Below are positions 34,272-42,233 of a stretch of 64,000 bases of DNA, piece after piece. The notes beneath the pieces were generated by a model. The model made no database searches. It was not told where the DNA came from and saw nothing but the letters and a program-made list of their open reading frames with translations. This stretch comes from Pontibacter flavimaris (lineage in GTDB: Bacteria; Bacteroidota; Bacteroidia; Cytophagales; Hymenobacteraceae), in the NCBI RefSeq assembly GCF_001907195.1, contig NZ_LVWA01000007.1:96493-160492 (forward strand), given 5' to 3'. Both the position numbers and the translations under genes were made by a program. The number at the start of each line of letters is the position of its first letter. The stretch's first letter is position 1.

Positions 34272-36062
34272 TTACATCCGCTCCGGCACCTCGATGCCCA
34301 GCAGATTCATACTTTCGCGCACAAAGCGGGCCACCATGGCCGAGAGGGCAATTCTAAAGCTACGCGCCTGCTCATCAGTCTCGTTGAAGATCGAGATCTC
34401 CTGGTAGAAGCGGTTGTAGGCCTTTGCCAGCTCGTAGGCATAGTTGGCGATAACAGAAGGCGCATACAAATTGCCCGCCTCCTTCACCACGGCCGGGAAG
34501 TTCACCAACTGCGTGATCACCTCCTGCTCCACCTCATGCAGATTCCCGAAGCTCTCAAATGCAGCCGGATCATACTTGATGCCCATCTCGCCGGCCTTAC
34601 GAAGTATGGCCGAGATGCGGGCATGGGTGTACTGAATGAACGGCCCGGTATTGCCCCGGAAGTCGATGGACTCCTGCGGGTTGAAGAGCATGCGCTTCTT
34701 CGGGTCCACCTTTAGCAGGAAGTACTTCAACGCGCCCATGGCCAAAGTATGGTAGAGCTCCTGCGCCTGCTCCGGCGTGAAGCCTTCTATCTTGCCCAAC
34801 TCCTCGGTCTGCTGGCGGGCCGTGTCGACCATCTCCTGCACCAGTTCGTCGGCATCCACCACGGTTCCCTCCCTGGATTTCATCTTGCCGGAAGGCAGGT
34901 CCACCATGCCGTAAGACAGGTGATAGATGCCATCGGCGTAAGGCTTGCCCAGCTTTTTGAGCGTGGCCTTCAGCACCTGGAAGTGGTAGTTCTGCTCATC
35001 GGCCACCACGTACACTGATTGGTCGTAAGGGAAGTCGTTATACTTCAGCTCGGCAGTGCCCAGGTCCTGGGTGATGTAGACCGAGGTGCCATCGGCGCGC
35101 AGCAGCAGTTTCTCGTCCAGGCCCTCGTCCGTCAGGTCTACCCAAACGGAGCCGTTCTCTTTCTTGAAGAAAACACCCTTCTGCAGCCCCTCCTCCACGC
35201 GCTCCTTGCCTAAAGTATAGGTTTGAGATTCGTAATAGTATTTATCGAAGTCCACGCCGATGGTGCGGTAAGTCTCCTCAAAGCCGGCGTATACCCAGGT
35301 GTTCATCATCTTCCAGAGGTTTACCACGTGCGGGTCGCCCTGCTCCCACTTCAGCAGCATTTCCTGCGCCTCCAGCATCCACGGCGCCTTTTTCTTGGCT
35401 TCCTCTTTGTCCATGCCCTGCTCTACCAGCGCGTCGATCTGCTCCTTGTAAGCCCTATCGAACAGCACGTAATACTTGCCTACCAGGTGGTCGCCTTTCA
35501 GGCCGCTGGTTTCAGGAGTCTCGTCATGGCCAAGCTTCTCGTAGGCCAGCATCGACTTACAGATATGGATGCCGCGGTCGTTCACCAGATTCACCTTCAT
35601 CACCTGGTGGCCATTGGCTTTCAGGATCTCCGACACAGCGTAGCCCAGGAAGTTGTTGCGCAGGTGGCCCAGGTGCAGCGGCTTATTGGTGTTGGGCGAA
35701 GAATATTCCACCATCACGTTGCGGCCGCTCGGCTCGCCGTGGCCATAGTTGGCATCCGGCATAATGTCCCGGAACAGGCGCAGCCACTCCCGCTCCTCCA
35801 CCTCCAGGTTCAGAAACCCCTTTACCACGTTAAAATCCTTTACCTCCCCGGCATACTCCTTCAGGTACTCGCCCAGGGCCTGACCGATCTGCTCAGGGCC
35901 CTTGCCCACCTGTTTGGTGTAGGGGAAGGTAACGAAGGTAAACGAGCCGGCAAACTCCTTGCGGGTGGGTTGCAGGGCAATCTGGGAGGCATCAACAGTG
36001 ATTCCGAACAGGGCTTGCAGCGCCTGGCTTATACTTTGGCTAATGGCGTTTTGTAATTGCAT
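34272..36062 (-). CDS. argS: arginyl-tRNA synthetase
   Basis: This enzyme charges tRNA-Arg. The class I signature is visible: NTNKPLHLGHLRNNFLG (HIGH) and MVDLPSGKMKSREGTVV (the KMSKS equivalent). The 596 residues match the family. The C-terminal anticodon-binding domain has the usual end FVRESMNLLGIEVPERM. It starts two bases after the arginase gene's stop codon, forming a tight unit with it, and divergently transcribed arginine decarboxylase lies beyond. Confidence 0.96.
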   Translation of the reverse strand: MQLQNAISQSISQALQALFGITVDASQIALQPTRKEFAGSFTFVTFPYTKQVGKGPEQIGQALGEYLKEYAGEVKDFNVVKGFLNLEVEEREWLRLFRDIMPDANYGHGEPSGRNVMVEYSSPNTNKPLHLGHLRNNFLGYAVSEILKANGHQVMKVNLVNDRGIHICKSMLAYEKLGHDETPETSGLKGDHLVGKYYVLFDRAYKEQIDALVEQGMDKEEAKKKAPWMLEAQEMLLKWEQGDPHVVNLWKMMNTWVYAGFEETYRTIGVDFDKYYYESQTYTLGKERVEEGLQKGVFFKKENGSVWVDLTDEGLDEKLLLRADGTSVYITQDLGTAELKYNDFPYDQSVYVVADEQNYHFQVLKATLKKLGKPYADGIYHLSYGMVDLPSGKMKSREGTVVDADELVQEMVDTARQQTEELGKIEGFTPEQAQELYHTLAMGALKYFLLKVDPKKRMLFNPQESIDFRGNTGPFIQYTHARISAILRKAGEMGIKYDPAAFESFGNLHEVEQEVITQLVNFPAVVKEAGNLYAPSVIANYAYELAKAYNRFYQEISIFNETDEQARSFRIALSAMVARFVRESMNLLGIEVPERM

Positions 36063-36064
36063 TA

Positions 36065-37033
36065 CTATATGGCTGTACTTTTAGATTCTCGGTGTAAAAT
36101 AGCGTCGGTGGCGGCCTCCAGAATATCAAAGGCATTCTCGGCCATGGTGTTCTCCGTGTCCAGGGTCGGGTTGATCTCCGTCATCTCGTAACACACCACG
36201 CGCGGGTCCTGCAGCAGCAGGTGGTTTAGCTCTTTGGCCTGCTCCACGGTGAGCCCCACCTCCACCGGCGTACCGGTGCCCTTGGAGAACTTGGAGTCGA
36301 GGCTGTCCACATCAAACGACACATAGATAAAGTCGCACCCCTGCAGGCGGTCCAGGGCCTCCTGGGCTACCTGCGGTATGCCTTTCTGGTTCACTTCGCT
36401 ATAGGTAAAGTTCCTGATGCCATACTTGCTGAGGAGGTAGTCCTCGGGCTCCTCGGTGTCGCGCACCACCATGTAGACCAGGTGCTCGGGCGCCAGCTTC
36501 GGGCCTTCGAAGCCCAGCTTTTTCAGGGAGTTCCAAAAGAATACGGTCTCGGGCGCAGGGTCGTTTATCTGGCGCTCCAGGTTATCGAAATTCAGGGCCA
36601 TGGCCAGCGGCATGCCGTGCACGTTGCCTGACGGCGAAGTATATGGCGAATGGATGTCGGCGTGGGCATCGATCCAGATCACCCCTAAAGTTTTATCGGG
36701 ATAGGCGGCTTTTATACCAGCAATGGTGCCGTGTGCGTTAGAATGATCACCGGAGAGCACCAGCGGGAACATGTCCATGGAGATGGTCTGCTCCACGGCG
36801 TTGGCGATGTTCTTCTGCACGGTCAGGATGCTGTCGATGCGGTGGGCGTTGGGGAAAACGTCCTTATCGAATAAAGTATAGTTCAGATCCGGCACACTGA
36901 TAGAGTTAAACCGTTTGAAGTAGTCAGAGCCTTTGTCCCAGCAGGCTACGCGCAGCGCCTCTATCCCCATGCTGGCCCCACGTGTTCCGGCCCCCAGCTC
37001 AGACCTGACCTCTATCAGTTTTACTTTTTTCAT
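36065..37033 (-). CDS. rocF: arginase family protein
   Basis: This is a ureohydrolase that probably hydrolyses arginine to ornithine and urea. The binuclear manganese site is complete: SGDHSNAHG, IWIDAHADIHSP followed by PSGNVHGMPLAMAL, and SFDVDSLDSKF. The SGNVHG segment is more like arginase than agmatinase. The start is ATG 37033 (322 residues), not the upstream TTG at 37057. It is directly coupled to argS and lies back to back with arginine decarboxylase with only 80 bases between starts, so a shared regulatory region is likely. Arginase vs. agmatinase is not fully settled from sequence. Confidence 0.87.
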   Translation of the reverse strand: MKKVKLIEVRSELGAGTRGASMGIEALRVACWDKGSDYFKRFNSISVPDLNYTLFDKDVFPNAHRIDSILTVQKNIANAVEQTISMDMFPLVLSGDHSNAHGTIAGIKAAYPDKTLGVIWIDAHADIHSPYTSPSGNVHGMPLAMALNFDNLERQINDPAPETVFFWNSLKKLGFEGPKLAPEHLVYMVVRDTEEPEDYLLSKYGIRNFTYSEVNQKGIPQVAQEALDRLQGCDFIYVSFDVDSLDSKFSKGTGTPVEVGLTVEQAKELNHLLLQDPRVVCYEMTEINPTLDTENTMAENAFDILEAATDAILHRESKSTAI

Positions 37034-37113
37034 AGATTTAGAACAAACTTTTTGCAAAGATGGTAAAATACGAACAATATTGCATGTTTTCTTAACCTCC
37101 CCTAACCAACAGA

Positions 37114-38508
37114 ATGGATAAATACACGGATCTGATCCACCAGACTTTTGACTTCCCTACTGATGAATTCACAGTAGAAAATAACGAGTTGCTGTTTAAC
37201 GGTATCCCACTGATGGACATCATTAAGCAGTACGGCACTCCTCTTAAACTGACCTACCTGCCCAAGATAGGCTCTCAGATACAGAAGGCCAAGCGCCTGT
37301 TTAACGAGAGCATGCAAAAGCTGGACTACAAAGGCACTTATACTTACTGCTATTGCACCAAGGCCTCGCACTTCTCTTTTGTAATGGAGGAGGCCCTGAA
37401 AAGCGGCGTGCATATCGAGACCTCGTCCGGGTATGATATGGAGATCGTAAAGGCGCTGTATAAGAAGGGAAAGATCGATAAGAATACCTACATTGTCTGC
37501 AACGGCTTTAAGCGCGAGCGTTACCGCCACCACATCTCCGAACTTATAAACAGCGGCTTCGTGAACTGCATGCCCATACTCGACCACCTGGGCGAGATTG
37601 ACTACTATAAGGAGCACGTAAAAACCAAGACGAAGGTTGGCATACGCCTGGCCTCCGACGAGGAGCCGAAGTTCGAGTTTTACACGTCGCGGCTGGGCGT
37701 GCGCTACAACGACGTGATCGACCTGTACGAGCAGCAGATCAAGCCCGACGACAGGTTTGAGCTCAAGATGCTGCACTACTTCATCAATACAGGCATTAAA
37801 GACACCTCCTACTACTGGTCGGAGCTTAGCCGCTTTGTGCACAAGTATGCCGAGGTGAAGAAAGTATGCCCGGAGCTGGACACCATCGACATTGGCGGCG
37901 GCTTCCCGATCAAGACCTCCATCCAGGCCGACTACAATTACCAGTACATGACCGAGGAGATCCTGCGCACCATCAAGCGCATCTGCAACGATGAGGGGGT
38001 GCCGGAGCCAAACATCTTCACGGAGTTCGGCATCTTCACCGTAGGCGAGAGCGCGGCTAACATCTACTCTATCCTGGACGAGAAGCTGCAGAACGACAAG
38101 GAGCTTTGGTACATGATCGACGGCTCGTTCATCACCAACCTGCCCGATGCCTGGGCGCTGAACCAACGCTGGCCGCTGCTAGCCGTGAATCATTGGAACA
38201 AGGAATACCGTAAAGTACAGTTGGGAGGTATGACCTGCGACAGCCAGGATTATTACAATTCCGAAATGCACTCTTTCCAGGTGTTCCTGCCGAAGATACC
38301 GAAGGGTGAGCCCCTGTACATCGGCTTCTTCCATACGGGAGCGTACCAGGAGCAGTTGAGTGGCTATGGCGGCATTAAACACTGCCTGATTCCAGCGCCA
38401 CAGCATATTCTGATCGACAGAGACGAGGACGGGACGCTGAAACACTGGCAATTTGCGCCGGAGCAAACCAGCGAGTCGATGATGCGTATACTGGGTTACG
38501 AAGTATAG
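37114..38508 (+). CDS. speA: arginine decarboxylase (fold III PLP enzyme)
   Basis: This enzyme makes agmatine for polyamine synthesis. It is of the short Bacteroidota type with 464 residues. It has the PLP lysine in TYTYCYCTKASHFSFV, the glycine loop IDIGGGFPIKTS, and a late CDSQDYYNSE with the active-site Cys-Asp. Divergent from the arginase gene. The pair suggests that arginine is divided between agmatine and ornithine routes near argS. It ends with terminator-like AT-rich DNA before a small lipoprotein gene. Confidence 0.88.
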   Translation: MDKYTDLIHQTFDFPTDEFTVENNELLFNGIPLMDIIKQYGTPLKLTYLPKIGSQIQKAKRLFNESMQKLDYKGTYTYCYCTKASHFSFVMEEALKSGVHIETSSGYDMEIVKALYKKGKIDKNTYIVCNGFKRERYRHHISELINSGFVNCMPILDHLGEIDYYKEHVKTKTKVGIRLASDEEPKFEFYTSRLGVRYNDVIDLYEQQIKPDDRFELKMLHYFINTGIKDTSYYWSELSRFVHKYAEVKKVCPELDTIDIGGGFPIKTSIQADYNYQYMTEEILRTIKRICNDEGVPEPNIFTEFGIFTVGESAANIYSILDEKLQNDKELWYMIDGSFITNLPDAWALNQRWPLLAVNHWNKEYRKVQLGGMTCDSQDYYNSEMHSFQVFLPKIPKGEPLYIGFFHTGAYQEQLSGYGGIKHCLIPAPQHILIDRDEDGTLKHWQFAPEQTSESMMRILGYEV

Positions 38509-38594
38509 GTAGCTCCCTATATTTTTGTAACGCTTTTTTTGCTTTTAAAGAATTTATACTATTTTTGGTTCTAAATCCTTCAAATTACTATATC

Positions 38595-38762
38595 ATGAAG
38601 AAAGTTATTCTAATGGGCAGCCTGTGCCTGGCAATGGGCATGGCCTCTTGCAAAACGTACTGCCCGGCGTACAACTACGCCAAAGTTGAGAAATCAGCTC
38701 AGGAAAAGGTAGTTGTAACCGCCTCCGCTGAGGACCTGACTACAGAGAAAGCCAGCATCTAA
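38595..38762 (+). CDS. small lipoprotein, 55 residues
   Basis: ATG 38595 opens a typical lipoprotein signal (KKVILMGSLCLAMGMASCKTYC), with lipidation at Cys19 likely. The short mature part of under 40 residues has two more Cys (KTYCPAYNYAK). I do not recognise it, but a strong terminator directly follows, which supports a real gene. Confidence 0.7.
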   Translation: MKKVILMGSLCLAMGMASCKTYCPAYNYAKVEKSAQEKVVVTASAEDLTTEKASI

Positions 38763-38796
38763 CTCCCCCACGCGTAAAGAACTAAACCATACATAC

Positions 38797-38823
38797 AAAA
38801 ACCGGCCCTGTGCCGGTTTTTTT
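38797..38823 (+). terminator. terminator after the small lipoprotein gene
   Basis: Nine-pair stem AAAACCGGC/GCCGGTTTT with a T-tract. It may also act for the convergent HigA gene. Confidence 0.88.
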
Positions 38824-38825
38824 GT

Positions 38826-39182
38826 TTAGTACTCCTGAATCAGCACGTTTGTAGGTATATTCAAGGTCCTGTGCAGATTCCTTATCATTTCCAGCGTGAG
38901 CTTTCTTTTTCTACTCAGCACTTCGCTCACTCTACTCTTATAACCCAGTACTTCGGCTAAATCCTTTTGCTTTAAACCTAGCTGCTCCATTCTGAACTTT
39001 ACTGCTTCAATCGGGTCCGGTGCTTCGATCGCGAAATGCTCCTTTTCGTAGGAGTCAATCAGGAAAGAAAGTACCTCTAGTTCATCGCCCTCCTGTGTGT
39101 CAGGTTCCGCGTCAAAAATAACTTCCAGCCTTTGCAGGGCCAATTGGTAATCTTCTTCTGTTTTTATCAGCTTAATATTCAT
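38826..39182 (-). CDS. higA: HigA-type antitoxin, XRE family
   Basis: This is a 118-residue protein with a C-terminal helix-turn-helix (MEQLGLKQKDLAEVLGYKSRVSEVLSRKRKLTLEMIRNL) and an N-terminal acidic helix region that probably binds the toxin. It is downstream of higB with 11 bases between them. The toxin-first gene order is the hallmark of the HigBA type II systems. It probably represses its own operon via the palindrome at 39516-39544. Confidence 0.88.
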   Translation of the reverse strand: MNIKLIKTEEDYQLALQRLEVIFDAEPDTQEGDELEVLSFLIDSYEKEHFAIEAPDPIEAVKFRMEQLGLKQKDLAEVLGYKSRVSEVLSRKRKLTLEMIRNLHRTLNIPTNVLIQEY

Positions 39183-39193
39183 TCCTTATTCAG

Positions 39194-39487
39194 TCAAACT
39201 TTAGTAGCGTCAATCTTGTCATATTCAGCATGCGTCCCAATAAACCGAATCCAGACAACGCTATACTTGTAATTGATTCTGACGATTAGCCTGTAGTTAT
39301 TCCCCTTGATGTTGAAGACCATTCTGTTATCTTCCAATATACTAGCTGAAGGATAGTCTTTCTTTATGTCGTTCGGAGACTTCCAGTCAGCCTGCTCCGC
39401 CTCGTTGTACCAGGCTTTTAGCTGCTGTTCACTATCGGCATGCTTTTCCCAGAAATCCCGCAGTGTCCGTTTTGCTATTACTCTCAC
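39194..39487 (-). CDS. higB: HigB-type mRNA interferase toxin
   Basis: This 97-residue RelE-superfamily protein belongs to the HigB toxin family, which cleaves mRNA at the ribosome. Family features include MRVIAKRTLRDFWEKHADSE, the LKAWYNEAEQADWKSPNDIK segment, and NYRLIVRINYKYSVVWIRFIGTHAEYDKID. The residues RLIV and the last HAEYDKI fit the active site. It is intact and the first gene of the operon. Confidence 0.9.
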   Translation of the reverse strand: MRVIAKRTLRDFWEKHADSEQQLKAWYNEAEQADWKSPNDIKKDYPSASILEDNRMVFNIKGNNYRLIVRINYKYSVVWIRFIGTHAEYDKIDATKV

Positions 39488-39515
39488 TTCTTTATTTTAG
39501 AACTCAAATATAAAG

Positions 39516-39544
39516 AAATAAGTTACCAAAGTGGTAACTTATTT
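39516..39544. promoter_or_regulatory. perfect palindrome, likely HigA operator
   Basis: Perfect 12-base arms (AAATAAGTTACC and GGTAACTTATTT) flank a 5-base centre. It lies 29 bases upstream of the higB ATG in AT-rich DNA, the position expected for the autoregulatory operator of HigA. Confidence 0.7.
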
Positions 39545-39580
39545 AAAAATTATTTAATTCAAAATATCATACAACGGCTT

Positions 39581-39615
39581 GGCTATGGTGCGTTTATGTA
39601 CTATAGGTCTTGTTG
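39581..39615. repeat. 35-base repeat, second copy
   Basis: This matches 6349-6383 with three differences. It lies 15 bases beyond the stop codon of the orphan membrane-protein gene at 39630, as the other copy lies at the end of an orphan gene. Confidence 0.55.
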
Positions 39616-39629
39616 ACGTTTCGTTATTC

Positions 39630-40151
39630 TTAAGGTATTTTGATGTCTCCTTCTCTTTTTAAAAAGTGCCATTCCATTTTATTAACTGTTGCGGTGTCTG
39701 TTTCAACCGCAATATTCCATAGACCTAAGAAAGGAGTTAGCTTTACCGTTCTTTGGCTACCATACCCAAAGGCACCGTTATCCCACAGCTGGTGGCTGAT
39801 TACTTCTCTTGGATTCTCCTTACTTTCATAAACTATTTCATAATTTACCCAAGCACCGAACCCATAGGAGAACATCAGGAGTACTGATAAAAAGAAGGAA
39901 GCCACTGCCCCTATACTTGTCAGCACAGCAATTCTTATGTTCTGTTTAACAGTTCTGTGTTTTCCCATTGTATATGCTAAGGTCAAAAGTACAGCAACAG
40001 GAAAACCTTGAAGAACTATGTCATAATAAGTGTGGCTATACTTCCAGTCAGCAAATTCTATAGGAAATAATTGACCAATAGTAAGGGAAAATGCCACTAT
40101 AAAAAAGAACACTGTTGTTACCCAAAAGAAGGTTCCTCTTAATGTTTTCAT
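39630..40151 (-). CDS. hypothetical membrane protein
   Basis: I do not recognise this 173-residue protein (ATG 40151; an in-frame Met at 40169 adds six residues). Helices: GTFFWVTTVFFFIVAFSLTI, YDIVLQGFPVAVLLTLAYTM, and IAVLTSIGAVASFFLSVLLMF, with a longer soluble C-terminal half after them (WVNYEIVYESKENPREV...). It is AT-rich compared with most genes here and is tagged by the 35-base repeat at its 3' end. The region looks accessory, beside a toxin-antitoxin pair. Confidence 0.65.
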   Translation of the reverse strand: MKTLRGTFFWVTTVFFFIVAFSLTIGQLFPIEFADWKYSHTYYDIVLQGFPVAVLLTLAYTMGKHRTVKQNIRIAVLTSIGAVASFFLSVLLMFSYGFGAWVNYEIVYESKENPREVISHQLWDNGAFGYGSQRTVKLTPFLGLWNIAVETDTATVNKMEWHFLKREGDIKIP

Positions 40152-40279
40152 AATTTGAATGCACGCCAACTATTGCATAACAGTAAACCTACGCTTATCC
40201 GCACTATAGCTGGAGCTTTTATCAACTGCTTAAGCAGATAATTAATTTCTAAGTCAGATAAGTACGCAATCCCCATACT

Positions 40280-40372
40280 TTACCTCTCAGTAAGTATAAA
40301 CTGCACTGCCTCCCACAGTTGAGCCAGTTGCCATACATGCACATCGGGTTTATACTTACCGCCCACGAACCA
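40280..40372 (-). pseudogene. remnant of the 3' end of a gmhB-like gene
   Basis: Read on the minus strand this encodes FVGGKYKPDVHVWQLAQLW followed by EAVQFILTER and a stop. The C-terminus of the intact GmhB-like protein at 41588-42121 reads LVGNKYKSGTYGWQLADLW then EAAQFILREP. The match is clear and no start or catalytic part precedes it, so it is a broken copy. A DUF6340 gene now lies between the two. Confidence 0.75.
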
Positions 40373-40430
40373 GTTCCAGGCTATACTTGCAAAGGCTTTC
40401 TCTGGCACCAGGCATTATCTACTACTGAAG

Positions 40431-41462
40431 CTACTCCAGACTTTTCCTGTGGAGCAAGATTTTGGCGTAGTCTCTCCCTAGCTTGTTGCCATATACCTCG
40501 TACGACTTCTTCGCCCACTCTAAGGCTTGATCCGTATTGCCCAGCACTTCGTGCGCGACGGCAATGTTGAGGCTGGCTTTTCCGGCGTTTTTGCGGCTCG
40601 TTTGGCTTAAGATGGCGCTCCAACTGTCCATCGCCCCTGGCCAGTTGGCAACTTCGGAGCTCCTGAAGGCTGCTTTAAATGCCTGTTTGCTGGACCCTTT
40701 TCCTTTTTTGTAAAGGTCTCTCTTAACAGTATAATGGCTTGGCAGAAAACGCTCGATGTAGCTGCGCCCTGCCTCGTAGGCCGTGTTGTGCAAGGCTTCC
40801 GGTGGAGGAAGTATAAGGTTGTTGCCTCCTGGGCCGTTAAAGGTCAGGAAGCTCTTTGCCTGGTGCTGATCGATGATGGTCTTGGAAACCGGATTATACA
40901 AGCGCCAGAATGCTTGCACGCTTACCCTGATCTGGTTGGGAACGGCAGGTATGGGGGCATTACCGCCCAGCGCCGCCGTCACCTGGTTGGTAACGGTTGT
41001 TAGCAACACATCAGAATTGGAGTCGAATGTTTCGAGCACGAGCAAAGCGTCTGCATTGCTGGCGTCACAGATGTTTCGTACCAGTTCCCAGTCCAGGAGT
41101 TCGGGCGTCTCGCGGGTACCGGTGCCGTATAGCCTGGTTTGCGGAGGGAGCACAGCCTGTATGTGGCGGTACCCATTGATCCGGTCGAATATGCCTTTCA
41201 GGCACTCGTCGGAAGCTAATCGGTCAGAGCCTGAAATCTCTCCCGTTACAATGGCTTCCAGTACCTTCCCTTGCTTATCCTCCGGCCTTGTGAGCGACCT
41301 GTTCACCAGCGCGATCGTCTGAATGTCGTCAGCTAGGTATATCTCCGGCGGGAGCGGATAATCTAAATGGACATAGCCGTGTTTGCTGCACCCGCTAAAA
41401 ATAAGGCCCAGTAACAAAAGGCAAACCGGCAAACGCCTAAGAAGACGACAGAAGTATAGCAT
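40431..41462 (-). CDS. DUF6340-type lipoprotein
   Basis: This is a 343-residue exported protein. The signal peptide ends in LIFSGCSKHG, giving a lipidated Cys25. The rest includes a two-domain soluble region: PEIYLADDIQTIALVNRSL near the N-terminus fits the DUF6340 family, and the C-terminal helices AGKASLNIAVAHEVLGNTDQALEWAKKSYEVYGN resemble a tetratricopeptide unit. Function is unknown. It interrupts the space between an intact gmhB-like gene and its 3' remnant. Confidence 0.75.
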   Translation of the reverse strand: MLYFCRLLRRLPVCLLLLGLIFSGCSKHGYVHLDYPLPPEIYLADDIQTIALVNRSLTRPEDKQGKVLEAIVTGEISGSDRLASDECLKGIFDRINGYRHIQAVLPPQTRLYGTGTRETPELLDWELVRNICDASNADALLVLETFDSNSDVLLTTVTNQVTAALGGNAPIPAVPNQIRVSVQAFWRLYNPVSKTIIDQHQAKSFLTFNGPGGNNLILPPPEALHNTAYEAGRSYIERFLPSHYTVKRDLYKKGKGSSKQAFKAAFRSSEVANWPGAMDSWSAILSQTSRKNAGKASLNIAVAHEVLGNTDQALEWAKKSYEVYGNKLGRDYAKILLHRKSLE

Positions 41463-41587
41463 GCTTTAAATATATCAAATATTTAATCAGCACAACACTT
41501 CTGTCTCTAAAACTGCTCTTTACCAAAGCGCCTACCTGCAAAAAGATCGGAATGGTCGCAAGTATCGTAGAAGCCTATACTTATACT

Positions 41588-42121
41588 TTAACGTCCCATT
41601 TCAGTCGGTTCCCTAAGTATAAACTGCGCCGCTTCCCACAGGTCAGCTAGTTGCCAGCCGTATGTGCCGGATTTATACTTGTTGCCTACTAAAATCCCCT
41701 TCACGCCTACTTTTTCAGCTGCCTCCAGGTCGCGCAAAGAGTCGCCTACCATCCAGCTTTGAGCGGGGTCGATGTTATACTTGGCGATGGCTTTTTCCAG
41801 CATCAGGCTGTCGGGTTTGCGGGAGAGGGAGGCGGAGGAACTCGGGTGGCCGGGCGCCATGTAGTGGGCATCGATCAGGGAGTCGCAGGCGTCCTGCAGC
41901 TTCCGGTGGCAGGCCAGCACGTCCGATTTTTTGTACAATCCCTTGGCCACGCCCCCCTGGTTTGTAACCACGATCAGCAAATAGCCGTTCTTCTTCAACA
42001 ACCTAAGCGCCTCAGGCACACGGGGCAGCACCTCAAAATCTTCCAAAGCATACGTATAGTCGCCACGCTCGCGGTTCAGCACGCCGTCGCGGTCCAGGAA
42101 AACGCACTTTTGCTTCTGCAT
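41588..42121 (-). CDS. HAD-IIIA phosphatase, heptose-bisphosphatase (GmhB)-like
   Basis: This is a HAD-family phosphatase. Motifs: KCVFLDRDGVLNRERGDY, IVVTNQGGVAKGLY, RKPDSLMLEKA with the Lys, and MVGDSLRDLEAAEKVGVKGILV. The order fits D-glycero-manno-heptose 1,7-bisphosphate phosphatase, which supplies core-lipopolysaccharide heptose. The zinc-binding Cys loop of standard GmhB is missing (HYMAPGHPSSSASLSRKP has no Cys), so the substrate may differ. I chose ATG 42121, as the 13 residues before it are basic and unlikely. Confidence 0.82.
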   Translation of the reverse strand: MQKQKCVFLDRDGVLNRERGDYTYALEDFEVLPRVPEALRLLKKNGYLLIVVTNQGGVAKGLYKKSDVLACHRKLQDACDSLIDAHYMAPGHPSSSASLSRKPDSLMLEKAIAKYNIDPAQSWMVGDSLRDLEAAEKVGVKGILVGNKYKSGTYGWQLADLWEAAQFILREPTEMGR

Positions 42122-42233
42122 CTGGTATAGTTTGTGTGGGTGGTGCGCTAAATTACGCATTTAAACGTTTAGGAGGGTAAATGCCAGCCCAGGCTAAGGC
42201 AACAAAGTATAACATACACAGCAACAGCAGCAG

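Noticed and set aside
37102..38166. 354-residue minus-strand frame opposite arginine decarboxylase
   Set aside because: The plus strand encodes a clear PLP decarboxylase with all motifs. The reverse frame has no recognisable domain.
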